The notes beneath the pieces were generated by a model. The model had not been told where the DNA came from and ran no database searches. It saw only the letters and a program-made list of their open reading frames with translations. The translations under genes and the position numbers were made by a program. Positions 41,980-52,269 of a stretch of DNA of 64,000 nucleotides are shown here, piece by piece. The DNA lies in contig JAPFFF010000003.1 of the NCBI GenBank assembly GCA_039105265.1, forward strand, positions 8,494,001 through 8,558,000. The letters are read 5' to 3'. Source of the DNA: Tritrichomonas musculus (lineage: Eukaryota; Parabasalia; Tritrichomonadida; Tritrichomonadidae). Numbering within the stretch: the stretch's first letter is position 1; every line of letters begins with the position of its first letter.

Positions 41980-44900
41980 CTAATTATTATTCGAAATTTC
42001 AAGAATGCCAGTAGCATTAACTTGATTAAATATCACTTTATGAACTTTAGTTGCAATTTCTACATTTTCACAATTAATTTTTTCATTTGAAGAATCAATG
42101 AAGTCTAATGTTACAATTTGTCCACTAACTTCGACAGATTTAATTTCATTAAATTTGTGAATTTTTGCTAATTTGAAATGAGACTGATTGTCAACAATTT
42201 TCTTGCTAAAATCAATAAAGTAAAACTGCGAAATTCCGAAAAATTTTTTATCATTAATCTTCACAAATAAAATCAAATATTCGTCAAAGTTATTAATTTC
42301 TTTTTGTAGCTTAATTTGGCAAATAGAAGCATCTTCATCATATGGGAGAATTTGATTTTCATAGTTCAAAGAGCGAGGATATCTCAGCCAATCACCCTTT
42401 TTCGTTGTTTCTTTTGATATTTCTTTTTCGTCAATTTTGAATGTAAGTCTTTTATGGAAAGATGTAAAGATATCTCTATATTCGATTGTGTTAAAGTCAA
42501 TTGTAGCTATACCACCCTTTGATTTCAGAATATTGAAATTTTTGAGTATATTTGAAGGATTCAATGGTGAAGAATTGAAAAATGATAAAATAAAGCCAGA
42601 ATAATAAGATTCATAAAATATATTCATAAGTTCGTCAAATGTTGCATTCAAATTATTCATTGTGAATTGATTAAACTTAAAAACAAAATTATATGTTGAA
42701 TCATTCAAATAAGGAATAGAACCAAATTCGAAATCTTGAAAAGTTGGTCTTAAATTTTGGCAGAAACTGATTCCAAATGAAAAAGGCTTAATATTTAATT
42801 GCTGTACAGTAATGAAGTAACCATTTTCAGGTGCGATATAATAATCAATTTTTTCATTACTCTCATGCAATGAATAATAAGAAGGATCATAAACATTATT
42901 TTCACTTTTTTCTTCCTCCTCTTCCTCTTCTTCCTCTTTTTTCTTTTCTGGTTCATACTTGTACATTTTCATCATGTCAGTTAATACGTTAGAAACGAAA
43001 TTAAAATCAAAGTTAAAAACAACAGGATTAATTTGAACATCACAAATATTAATGTCATCATCTTTATGTACTCTACCTGTTATAAAAGGATGAATTTTTG
43101 TATAAAGAACATTTTTAATTTTTGTACCTGGAAACATATCGTCTATTTGGAAGTCATTTACTGTTCCATTGAATGGTTCTTTTTCATTTCCTGGTTCATA
43201 TTTGTATGTAATTCCTTTGAATGCAAAGTTAAACATTTCTCTCATCTTTTCATCAAGAACTGAGATTGCAAAAACTGGAACATTAACAGCCAATGAAAAA
43301 GTTTCTGCTTGTTTGTCATCACTATCTTTTTGAATTTCGTCTTTATCATCAAGTTCATGAAAAATGACATAATAACTTATATTAGAAAACTTTAATCTTG
43401 TTTGAATTTCGACTTTAAAATTATTCTCTTTAATGATTTGTTTCTCTGAATTAAATTTGAATGAAACGATATGATTACTTGTTGATTTATCAAAATTGAT
43501 AGAAAAATTGAATGTTTTGCTTACTTTTGTTATCGGGCATATTTCGTTCGGCTTCACTGCGATTGAGTCATCACATTGCTTATTAGTTTGATCAATTGGA
43601 TAGAAAATTATTTGTTTTGTAGTTTTATTTTTGATTTTGATTTGCGAATCTATAAAAAGATGGAAAACTCCATTGGCACCTAAGTAATTAGCAAAGCCAA
43701 TTGGATAAAAAAGATTTTGTTTTGTTTCAGATTTTAATAAAAATTCATTTCGGCCATCTTGCAATTCAAAAAGTTCTGATTTTGAATAGTTTGAAATTTG
43801 AAATGAAATTTTTATTTTATCTGAATCGAAATACTCACTTGTACCGAATGACAAGTCATCTTTTTCTTTGGCTTCAATTGCCAATTGACCATTTGAGTCA
43901 TATATTTTAATAGGAAATTGTGTCTGGTTTTTAATTGTCATTGGTGGCTTAATTAAAATAATATAATCATAATAAAAAATTGATAACAATTGATTATTTT
44001 CAAATTTGACAGGAATTGTTTTTTGTTCTTTAACATTAAAACTCAATTCTTCAGATTTCATGTTATTCATTTCAATTATACATTGAATTTTTTCTTCTTC
44101 ACCTATGTCATCGATGTATCCAGTAGATGCCTCTTTCAATTCGAGATTTGAATTGATTTTCGGTATAATGAATTTGATAGGAATGTGTAATTCATTAACA
44201 ATTTTGTAATGTGGTCGAATTAAGAGCATGAAAATTCCTTTCTTCTTTGAGAACTTATAAGAAAAGAGTAAATTATATGTTTGATCATTAATTGATAAAT
44301 TAATTAACATTTTCTTTTGTTCTTTAATTTTATCAAAATTAATCATTTGAGAATCATTTATTACTTCGTCTGTTCCATTTATTAAGAATTTTGGTGAAAA
44401 AGTGTCCAATGCAGTAATTCCATTTGCTCTAATTTCAGTAACTTTGTTTGTTGAAGTATGGAAATATAATTTCAATGAACTTTTGTTCTTAATTTGAATT
44501 GCAGTGTTAATTGAAATGATTTTCTTATCATTTTCTGTAAAAATACTAACAGAAAGTGTGTTGGTGACAAAACTTGGTGAAAAGAAAGTTAATGGATTAA
44601 TTTTGATATTCTTAAATTCAAATGGTTGCTTATAAACAAATTCTTTGGTTTGATAAGCTTCAATTATTAATGAATGTTTGCTGTTGCATTTGATTTTGCA
44701 TGCGTCATTTGTATTATTTTCAATAAAGTAATGCGGATATTTTTCTTTTGAATTATATTTCAATCTTTTATGAGAAAATTGGTTGATTTGAATTAAACTT
44801 TGTAATGAACAAACTAAATTGATTGGATTTTCAAATTTGGTGTCATATTGATTCTTATTTGTCATATGAACCATCATTGAAACAGGTTCCATTAAAATGT

Positions 44901-46455
44901 CCCATTTTTGTGTCTTTTTATTAAATATATCGCATTCAAACTTTGGAATTGGAATAATTGATTCTTTATCAAAAATTATCGTTATTTCAGGAACATGAGA
45001 AACCATTCTAAAGAATGGATAAGGAATATTTGTTGTTCGATTATTTTCGTAGATTAAGAATTGAAATTCAAATGGTTTAAAATGCCATGTATGCTTTTGA
45101 ATGGGTGTTTTATCACTATTGGTTTCGTTACCATCATTGTAATAATTTTCTTCAGTTTCATCTTCATCATTATCTTTGTTTTTGTTTTTCTTATTATGAT
45201 GCTTCTTATGGTGAAGTTTTTTGTGGTGTTTTTTATGATGTTTCTTTTTGTTATCATTTTCCGTTTCTTCATCAGTCTTGTCTTCATCTTCAGTATCTTT
45301 TATTTTTTCATTATAAAAAGACAATAATTTTTCTCTTTTGTGATAAAAGTTGGATAAATCAATCATATCTGAATAGCTAAGAGAAGGATTAAAATAATTT
45401 AAATCAAAGTAAAAATCTGTATCATTTTGTTCAATTTGAATTATCATATCATGAAATATGTATGGATATTGATGATCGTCTTCTGTAATATATAAATTAA
45501 ATGTATCAATTTGAAGATTCTTTTTCAAACCACACATGTTGATATTTCCATTTAGATATACATTAAAATCGATATTTTTGTCATATACGTTAACTTTCAT
45601 TTCTGATATAGAGTATTTGGTTACAAATGTGTTTTGACTCTCTTTTTTGGTATCTGTTTCTGATGGTTTTGGATTTGAATGATTTTTACTTTGATACCAT
45701 GGTGAATTTTGGACGGTAACAAAAACATCTGGTACTTCAAATGCATTTATGTCTAATAAGAAAAGCGGTTGATTTAAAATGATAGAAGAAGTAGTTTTAT
45801 TTGTATCGGCTGTAAATGATTTCATTTCAAATTTCATTTTTGCTTTAGGATCTAACTTTCCAGATTTTTTAGAATTTATTGAAAATAATAAGTTGTCAAC
45901 TGCGAAATACGAATTTTCATTCTGCATATTAAGCCGTAAGTTATTGAAATGCATTGTGATTGAGACATCTTGTTTTACATTATCGGTTTTCATATGAACA
46001 ATAAAATCAAATTGGTTGATTTCAACTATTAAATTACTCACAATTTTTTTATTTACGTTGTCGCTGATACTTGAAAAGAAACGACCTAAAAATGAGGTAT
46101 TATGTGGTTCATTATCTTCTTTTTCGTGTTCTTTTTGGCTTTCTTTTTCTCTGGTTTGAATTCGTTTTAATTTTACTTCTTCGATATATTCTGATTCTAT
46201 ACTGATATCAGTTATTTTGATTGATGTAGGTCTAACATCTCTAATTCCCCATGGATAATGAATTTTGATATTTCCAATTGTTCCTTTAACAACACCAAGT
46301 GGTGCTCCAGCTTTAAATAGCGCAGTTGGTTTTAAAATCATATCTCGTAATTCTGCATCGCCATTCCAAATACTAACAGAAACTTGATTTCCTTCAAGAG
46401 GCTCGATGTAATCACGAAGCATATTTGATATTAAGCCAGAAATACAGTTCGCCAT
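41980..46455 (-). CDS. Short VPS13-like lipid-transfer protein
   Basis: The 1491-residue protein begins with a chorein_N signature: residues 1-95 include GLISNMLRDYIEPLEG, VSIWNGDAELRDMILKP and GTIGNIKIHYPWG, characteristic of VPS13 and related bridge-like lipid-transfer proteins. These form a hydrophobic groove at membrane contact sites that carries phospholipids. The rest is beta-rich, as expected for repeating-beta-groove and VAB-like regions (NSPWYQSK, WHFKPFEFQFLIYE). A His/Lys-rich run (about residues 395-430, HHKKHHKKLHHKKHH) and an acidic run (about 1175-1185, EEEEEEEEE) interrupt it. The last 130 residues resemble a PH-like end (FVKINDKKFFGISQFYF). At 1491 residues it is about half the length of human or yeast VPS13, so the groove would be short. 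It is the next gene upstream of CHMP1 on the same strand, with 143 bases between. Confidence 0.85.
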   Translation of the reverse strand: MANCISGLISNMLRDYIEPLEGNQVSVSIWNGDAELRDMILKPTALFKAGAPLGVVKGTIGNIKIHYPWGIRDVRPTSIKITDISIESEYIEEVKLKRIQTREKESQKEHEKEDNEPHNTSFLGRFFSSISDNVNKKIVSNLIVEINQFDFIVHMKTDNVKQDVSITMHFNNLRLNMQNENSYFAVDNLLFSINSKKSGKLDPKAKMKFEMKSFTADTNKTTSSIILNQPLFLLDINAFEVPDVFVTVQNSPWYQSKNHSNPKPSETDTKKESQNTFVTKYSISEMKVNVYDKNIDFNVYLNGNINMCGLKKNLQIDTFNLYITEDDHQYPYIFHDMIIQIEQNDTDFYFDLNYFNPSLSYSDMIDLSNFYHKREKLLSFYNEKIKDTEDEDKTDEETENDNKKKHHKKHHKKLHHKKHHNKKNKNKDNDEDETEENYYNDGNETNSDKTPIQKHTWHFKPFEFQFLIYENNRTTNIPYPFFRMVSHVPEITIIFDKESIIPIPKFECDIFNKKTQKWDILMEPVSMMVHMTNKNQYDTKFENPINLVCSLQSLIQINQFSHKRLKYNSKEKYPHYFIENNTNDACKIKCNSKHSLIIEAYQTKEFVYKQPFEFKNIKINPLTFFSPSFVTNTLSVSIFTENDKKIISINTAIQIKNKSSLKLYFHTSTNKVTEIRANGITALDTFSPKFLINGTDEVINDSQMINFDKIKEQKKMLINLSINDQTYNLLFSYKFSKKKGIFMLLIRPHYKIVNELHIPIKFIIPKINSNLELKEASTGYIDDIGEEEKIQCIIEMNNMKSEELSFNVKEQKTIPVKFENNQLLSIFYYDYIILIKPPMTIKNQTQFPIKIYDSNGQLAIEAKEKDDLSFGTSEYFDSDKIKISFQISNYSKSELFELQDGRNEFLLKSETKQNLFYPIGFANYLGANGVFHLFIDSQIKIKNKTTKQIIFYPIDQTNKQCDDSIAVKPNEICPITKVSKTFNFSINFDKSTSNHIVSFKFNSEKQIIKENNFKVEIQTRLKFSNISYYVIFHELDDKDEIQKDSDDKQAETFSLAVNVPVFAISVLDEKMREMFNFAFKGITYKYEPGNEKEPFNGTVNDFQIDDMFPGTKIKNVLYTKIHPFITGRVHKDDDINICDVQINPVVFNFDFNFVSNVLTDMMKMYKYEPEKKKEEEEEEEEEKSENNVYDPSYYSLHESNEKIDYYIAPENGYFITVQQLNIKPFSFGISFCQNLRPTFQDFEFGSIPYLNDSTYNFVFKFNQFTMNNLNATFDELMNIFYESYYSGFILSFFNSSPLNPSNILKNFNILKSKGGIATIDFNTIEYRDIFTSFHKRLTFKIDEKEISKETTKKGDWLRYPRSLNYENQILPYDEDASICQIKLQKEINNFDEYLILFVKINDKKFFGISQFYFIDFSKKIVDNQSHFKLAKIHKFNEIKSVEVSGQIVTLDFIDSSNEKINCENVEIATKVHKVIFNQVNATGILEISNNN

Positions 46456-47309
46456 TTGTAATTTAGATAAAAATAATATGTATGTGTTTTATGATGAAAG
46501 ATATAAGAAAAATTATATCTTTATAATATCTTGCCAATTTATTTATAAAATAAAATAATATTATAAATATAAATGTTAGATACAAACAATAAATTAAAAA
46601 TAATTAATTAATTATGATTAATTGAAATTTAAATAAGAAATTAAGTGATAAAAATGTTTTATATCAATGATGAATTTGTGTGTTTTTTGCATTACAGTAT
46701 AGTAAAAAAATATGAAATCGTCAAAAAATACTAAAAAAGTTGGAAAATACACTTTTTCAAAGAAATAAGGCCAAATTTGCTTGGCTAATTCTTTTTATCG
46801 TCATTTGAAAAAATGGATTTTCGAACTTTTTCGTAAAATTCAAAAAGCTGGAAAAGCTACTTTTTCAAATGACGATAAAACAATATTTACTCAAAAAAAT
46901 TGAGTGTTTATTATGAAAAAGCTTGTTTTCCAACTTTTTGAATAATATTTTTACGTTTTCATATTTTTTTACTATACTGTACTAATATAATTAATTCAAT
47001 TCCACACAAATTATAAATTTTATAAAAAATTAAAAATATGGGAAATTATTCATAAAATCTTATCATATTCCCAGATTTAAAATGAAATATTTTGATTTAC
47101 TGTAATCGAATTACGCACATTTTATTTTATAAATTTCAGCAAATAAAAATTATCCATATCTTGATGGATATTCTATCTAAACTAATTTAATTCATGATTT
47201 ATGGCTATAAAATATATAGTAATATTGAAATTAAAGATAATTTACTTTTGGAGAAGATGATTTTTCTTCATTTATCTTTATGAAAATTTATGTACGTTAA
47301 GCATTTATA
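46456..47309. other. Intergenic region carrying a MITE
   Basis: Divergent promoter region for the VPS13-like gene and the following gene. A 285-base inverted-repeat element occupies 46695-46979. A TCATT word at 47268-47272 lies 40 bases before the next ATG. Confidence 0.6.
46695..46979. mobile_element. Tc1/mariner-type MITE (CAGTATAG ends)
   Basis: 285 bases, flanked by TA on both sides (46693-46694, 46980-46981). Both ends start CAGTATAGTAAAAAAATATG (23 identical bases) and stay similar further in (AAAAAGTTGGAAAA). The centre is also palindromic: TTTTATCGTCATTTGAAAAA near 46790 pairs with its complement near 46865. The CAGT start and TA flanks are the marks of Tc1/mariner elements. It has no coding capacity. 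Confidence 0.85.
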
Positions 47310-49679
47310 ATGACTTCGAGAAAAGCACCTCAACAAAACTTCCCATTTAAATGTCAAACCAAAGCCAACATGGTTAAAAGAGGTAAAAGCATAGAACGAA
47401 ATTTTTATATTGATTTTTCAACAAAGCATCCAAATGATGATTCAATAATTTCAGATTCAGCCAAAGGTAAAAGCTATGTTAATGAAAACGAAAGAAATGA
47501 AAACAGATATATTGATTCATCCAATAAGAATTTTGCAGAAGAGGAGGATTTAAAATATCGTAATTTTCGAAAAGATAGACTTAATTATAATAATTATTTA
47601 CTTTCAACAAATGCTCCAATTACATCAGCTCTGTTTTCATCTACAGTTTCAACATCTGGTTCATCAAGATCAGCATCAGTAAGAAACAAAGCTAAAATAC
47701 CTACTTTGTCTCAAAAAGTTTCTTCTAACAAAAAAAGAACATCAAATCACATAGAAAAAAGAGAATTTTCAGATAGTTATCAAAAAGTTCACAAAAGAAG
47801 TAATCCAAAAACTAAAGGAAAAGAAATAATACTTCTAAGTGAAGATACCACAGATATTTATGATTATGACTACGACTACAATAGTACCTTAGATTATCTA
47901 ATTTCCGACTATGACGATTATTCTAACTATGATTACGATTCTGATTCTTATAATGATATTCCTCGAAATGCAAAAAGAAATGGTAAAATTATTTTCGTCA
48001 ATGGTGATTCAAATTTGTACAATATTTCTGAAATTTCGGAATTTAATACACAATCTTCTTTTCACTCTCATAGATCGCAACGTCATCGACATCAGCATCA
48101 TTCAAAACAAATCAAACAAAGATCTGAGCAAATTCCGTCAAGAAAGCAGTCAGAATCTATAAAGCAACGTCAAATTCATGGTGCAAATTCAAACAGTAAA
48201 CAACAAAAGGTTGCATCTAATCGTTCGAAAACGATTCTTCAGCCTAAATTTTGTATGACGGAAGACTTAACGGAATCTTTCTTAGATGATTTAACTGATC
48301 ATCCAAAAAAAGAAGAAGAGGATGAAGAAAATAAAGCCATTCAAAATATGATAGATCAAATAACATCAGAGATCAGCCGCGTTAAAGCAAACTCAAGGGC
48401 GCAACTTAAAATATCTAGTTCGATACATATATTTGTAAACAATCCTACAATTCAAAGATTTAAAGGTAAAATTAGTGCTTCTGAAGTTTACATGCATGTT
48501 CCACCAACTAATGTTGATGAACCAAATAATGATTCGTCAATTTCTCAATATACAAATGAAGAAAATGATTTAACAATATCTGCCATTTCATTCAATAATT
48601 TTGGCTCTCCTTCTCCAATTCCAGCTAAACAAAAGAAGTCAAACAACCAGATAAGACGAATAAATATAGACAGTACAGATAGCGAAGAAATCAATACTAA
48701 AAAAATTAAATCACGTAATATTAATTATCAGCAAATTCTCAATAATCAAAACGAAAACCAAAAACAAAAATCGGTAGCAAAACGAGCAAAGCTTGCAAAA
48801 GAAGATAGCGAGCCAAGAATTAATTTGATTCGTTATTCATTAATTTCAGAGCAAAATAAGCGATCGCCTCCTGAATCATCTCAAAAGTTGCAACAAGAAA
48901 AATCTCAAAATTTGACTCAAAATCAAACTAAAAAGTTGGTTCAATCTCTTTTTGCAAATAATCAAGAAAATGCAAGCAATCAACAGGAGAAGATTGGTAA
49001 GGTTCCTATAGTAAAACAGTCTTCACCATCATCAACAAATCCAATTCCATCAACCTCAAATAACCCTCCTACTAATATCAATGTAAACCCTTCTGTTCAA
49101 AATTTCATTCAGCAGAATAACGAAATAATCGAAGACTTAAAACAAAGCAATGACCAAATTCAAAAAGAGCACGAAAACGCAAATCAAAAAGCAGAAATAA
49201 CAGCAAAGGGCAAAGGGCCAGTGAAGCTCATTAATCTTCTAAGTTCAGAAATAGATATATCTAGTAATAAAACAATTTCAAACATATCTGCAATTAATAA
49301 AATTTCAAATTTGACAGCAAGTGAAAGTGATCAAAAAGGAGAGCAAGGCTCACAAAATAACGATCTTCTAAGTGATTCTTATGATGAAACTTTAAGTTTA
49401 GATCAAAAAAATGTTTCAAATGACCAAAATAATAGCAAAAATCAGAATTTATTTGATGAAGATACAAATTATAATTTAACAATTTCATCTTTTATTGAGC
49501 CTGAAGCAAGCTCAAACGCTGCTGATGATTTTATTCTAGAAGAAATCAAAGGATATTTTGACGAAAGCAGTAGTCAAGGTAGGACTTATAAAGATGCGAA
49601 CAATAATGAAACAAATAATAATAACAATAGTAACATCAGTGTATCGTCATTGGCAAATGACGATTTTCATGAAGATTAA
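47310..49679 (+). CDS. Large disordered low-complexity protein
   Basis: A 789-residue protein, not recognised, and mostly predicted disordered: Ser, Asn, Lys and Gln dominate. Noted regions are an N-terminal basic stretch (about 1-35), a Ser-rich segment, a strongly acidic and tyrosine-rich run at about residues 190-214 (alternating Asp/Tyr), a His/Arg/Gln-rich segment at about 252-300, and an acidic C-terminus ending DDFHED. A somewhat ordered patch is ISSSIHIFVNNPTIQRF (about 370-390). There are no membrane spans. It could be a nuclear or scaffold protein. Reading frame length and codon bias support a real gene, but function cannot be given. Confidence 0.75.
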   Translation: MTSRKAPQQNFPFKCQTKANMVKRGKSIERNFYIDFSTKHPNDDSIISDSAKGKSYVNENERNENRYIDSSNKNFAEEEDLKYRNFRKDRLNYNNYLLSTNAPITSALFSSTVSTSGSSRSASVRNKAKIPTLSQKVSSNKKRTSNHIEKREFSDSYQKVHKRSNPKTKGKEIILLSEDTTDIYDYDYDYNSTLDYLISDYDDYSNYDYDSDSYNDIPRNAKRNGKIIFVNGDSNLYNISEISEFNTQSSFHSHRSQRHRHQHHSKQIKQRSEQIPSRKQSESIKQRQIHGANSNSKQQKVASNRSKTILQPKFCMTEDLTESFLDDLTDHPKKEEEDEENKAIQNMIDQITSEISRVKANSRAQLKISSSIHIFVNNPTIQRFKGKISASEVYMHVPPTNVDEPNNDSSISQYTNEENDLTISAISFNNFGSPSPIPAKQKKSNNQIRRINIDSTDSEEINTKKIKSRNINYQQILNNQNENQKQKSVAKRAKLAKEDSEPRINLIRYSLISEQNKRSPPESSQKLQQEKSQNLTQNQTKKLVQSLFANNQENASNQQEKIGKVPIVKQSSPSSTNPIPSTSNNPPTNINVNPSVQNFIQQNNEIIEDLKQSNDQIQKEHENANQKAEITAKGKGPVKLINLLSSEIDISSNKTISNISAINKISNLTASESDQKGEQGSQNNDLLSDSYDETLSLDQKNVSNDQNNSKNQNLFDEDTNYNLTISSFIEPEASSNAADDFILEEIKGYFDESSSQGRTYKDANNNETNNNNNSNISVSSLANDDFHED

Positions 49680-51346
49680 TTTTTCAAGAATCATTCTTTT
49701 TATATATTAGAAAATAAGTAATTTATTTTATTTTATTTTAATATAAGCCATAAGTTAATTTATGTAAAAAATATTTTCGAATAAATGTATTTGACAATTT
49801 GTTTTTTTCTTATTTTTGGTGCTCGCTCAAACTAATAATATTGACGAATTGTAAATTTGCAAATTGTAATGGCATTGTCAACATAATTGTTTTTTACTTA
49901 AATAAAAGATAATATGTTAAGGGTGTACTGCTGTAAAATATATAAACCTTTCAAAATACAAAAATCTTATAGAAAATAAATTCAATGGTGGCTTTTTCGG
50001 AAAAAGTTTAGGTCAATTTGCGCATTTTTTCTCCTAAACGATCAAGACGAATATCCAATTTAATACGTTATTGTAGAAAATAAATTCAATGGTTGCTCTT
50101 TCGGAAAAAGTTTAGATAGTTTAGAAATTAAATATTTTTATGATTGAAATATTTTTTTATAATATTGGTCTTAGTTTTATGTTATTTATTTCATTTTTAC
50201 CGGAAGGAAATAATTTCACCAAAAAATTGAATAAAATAATTATTTCAGAAAAAGTTGAAATATATGAACAATTTTTAATAATAGATTAAATTAATTTAAA
50301 TTTATTTTATTCAGTAAACATTTATTTTTATATATTTATCTCTATTTATTATTTTATTTATAACTATATATTATTTAAATATTGTTACATGTTAAATATT
50401 ATATGCATCAATAAATATTATCAAAATTAAAAAAAACAAAAATTATATATTGAATTGACCTTTCAAATATTCTCAAATAGAAAAAATATTTTTAAACTTT
50501 TTCATAAATTATTTTTTTATTATAATAAGATTATATCTATCTTTCTTTGATTTATATATATAATATTATTCTATTTATATATCTATAATATAAATATATA
50601 AATATATTCATAAAAATAATTTTATAATATTTTTCCTAGTAAAGTTTTTAACATAAAAAAAAATTAAATATATTTTTTTTAATTTTAAAAGAATTAATAT
50701 TGCAGTAAATATTTCCTTAAATAATTTAATATTGAAATTTATATAATATATAATTTATATAAACACAGTAAAATGAATAATATATGCAAATCATACTATT
50801 AATAAGAAGGTTTATATATGATATAAAATCATAATGTCTTTCACAAAAAGTTATATAATTCTTAAAATAAAATAAATTAAATAAAAAGTTTTATATTATT
50901 ATTTCTTTTTGTATCTCATGAAATATTAGAAAAATATTAAATATATATTTAAATATAAATTAATAAATGAATATAAATATATATAAATTTAAAAATAAGT
51001 TATATAATCTTTTTATAAAGAGATTTTCTTAATAATTATTTTGAAAATCAGATTTTTTTGAGATCTAAATATAAAAATAATTACTATTATATTTATTTAT
51101 TGTATTGTATTGTATTTAAAATAAAATTTATATTTTTAAAATTAATAATTGTTGCTTTTGAGAAAGCTCATTGAATTTTTTCTTCAGAATTATCAAGTAC
51201 ACCCTTAAGTTTTATTTAATTTCACAGAATGTATAAATGAAATATAGAGTTTTAATTCATGAAAACTAAAAACTAATACTCCTAAATTTATATTTTATAT
51301 TTAAAAAAAATGAAATACTAGGCAATTGACATATATATATATATTT
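49680..51346. other. AT-rich region occupied by a TTAA element
   Basis: Extremely AT-rich with no gene. Most of it (49917-51208) is an inverted-repeat element with TTAA flanks, and an (AT)n run lies at 51331-51343. Confidence 0.65.
49917..51208. mobile_element. 1.3-kb TTAA-flanked inverted-repeat element
   Basis: Both ends read TTAAGGGTGTACT inward (13 identical bases), and subterminal AAATTCAATG words are also inverted. Inside the left part, a 42-base sequence (TAGAAAATAAATTCAATGG onward) occurs twice at 49970-50011 and 50074-50115 with two mismatches. Just before the second copy lies ATCCAATTTAATACGTTA, close to the end sequence of the element at 28802. It has no transposase frame and looks like a composite of the same family. 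Confidence 0.65.
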
Positions 51347-51679
51347 TTATTCAAATACGGCAAGAATTGCATCTTCATCAATTATAGTATATTCTTTTTT
51401 GTTTAATTTGACAACTTGGCCACCGAATTTTGGCATCAAAACTTTATTGCCAACCTTTAATGTTGTTGGAACAAGTTTTCCATCTTCATATCTTCCTGGG
51501 CCAACAGCTTTAACGATACCTTGGTTGCTTTCTTGTTGAGCGGTTTGGGGAACATATATTCCACCAACTTTTTCTTGGTTGGAACGGTCAAGTTCAACAA
51601 GAATACGAGAACCAATAGGTTGAATTGATAATTCTTTTGTGAAGAAGCGAGCAAATGAACTCTTGCAAAAGCTGAGCAT
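51347..51679 (-). CDS. Cpn10: Hydrogenosomal chaperonin Cpn10 (GroES family)
   Basis: A 110-residue protein. Residues 1 to about 13 (MLSFCKSSFARFF) form a short, Ser/Phe/Arg presequence of the kind that targets trichomonad proteins to hydrogenosomes, with a likely cut at ARF/F. The rest is a full co-chaperonin: SIQPIGSRILVELDR, mobile-loop region EKVGGIYVPQTAQQ, GIVKAVGPGRYEDGK, GNKVLMPKFGGQVVKL and a C-terminal IIDEDAILAVFE. It caps Cpn60 and assists folding of imported proteins in the hydrogenosome matrix. Length matches the family plus the presequence. An initiator-like TCATT lies 12 bases before the ATG. Placement in the hydrogenosome is inferred from the presequence. Confidence 0.95.
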   Translation of the reverse strand: MLSFCKSSFARFFTKELSIQPIGSRILVELDRSNQEKVGGIYVPQTAQQESNQGIVKAVGPGRYEDGKLVPTTLKVGNKVLMPKFGGQVVKLNKKEYTIIDEDAILAVFE

Positions 51680-51688
51680 TTTCCGTTA

Positions 51689-51693
51689 AATGA
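51689..51693 (-). promoter_or_regulatory. Initiator-like TCATT before Cpn10
   Basis: TCATT on the minus strand, A at 51691, 12 bases before the start codon. One of the best placed initiator candidates in the window. Confidence 0.5.
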
Positions 51694-52254
51694 AACTATT
51701 TTTTAACTGGCCATTTATCTTTAGATTTCACATCATTTTGTTTGGCCACTTAAAAATTGAATTAATTTTTGATTAATTATTTATCGTTATTTTCAATTAT
51801 TACGATAAATAATGAATGGATACTCATATCAAAAAAAACAAGATAAGACGTTTTATGATTAGTCAACAATTATCAATTGATGTCTTTTGTGGTTTAATGT
51901 AAACCAAAAATGGATTCTAATTGCAATAAGTTTTATTTGAATATTATTATTCACTTAATAAATCACACGTGTATAAAATATGTATTGTTTGATGTCTTAT
52001 ATATGTAAATCGCATATGTATGAAAAAATAAATATAAAATCAATTGTAAAGAGAAATATTGAATTTATTGAATGACAATTTGAATTTTTTGATAACAACT
52101 CATCATATTATTTCAATATTTGAATAAGAATTTATTTGTATTTAATTTGATGATATTATTATATATTCCAATGATATATGAAAAAATAGTGCAAAATAAT
52201 AGTTTTTTTAATCCGATGATCTATTCAAAAAAAAAATTGAATTCAATTTTTGCA

Positions 52255-52259
52255 TCATT
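52255..52259 (+). promoter_or_regulatory. Initiator-like TCATT before the tail-anchored gene
   Basis: TCATT (then A) with its A 13 bases before the ATG at 52270, matching the trichomonad initiator and its usual distance. Confidence 0.5.
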
Positions 52260-52269
52260 AAAATAAAAA

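Larger units (their letters stand above)
51680..52269. other. Divergent promoter region, Cpn10 and tail-anchored gene
   Basis: AT-rich, 590 bases between two genes transcribed away from each other. Initiator-like words sit close to both start codons. No repeat or RNA gene is seen. Confidence 0.6.

Noticed and set aside
45061-45380. Frames opposite the His/Lys run of the VPS13-like gene
   Set aside because: Shadows created by a low-complexity repeat in the real gene.
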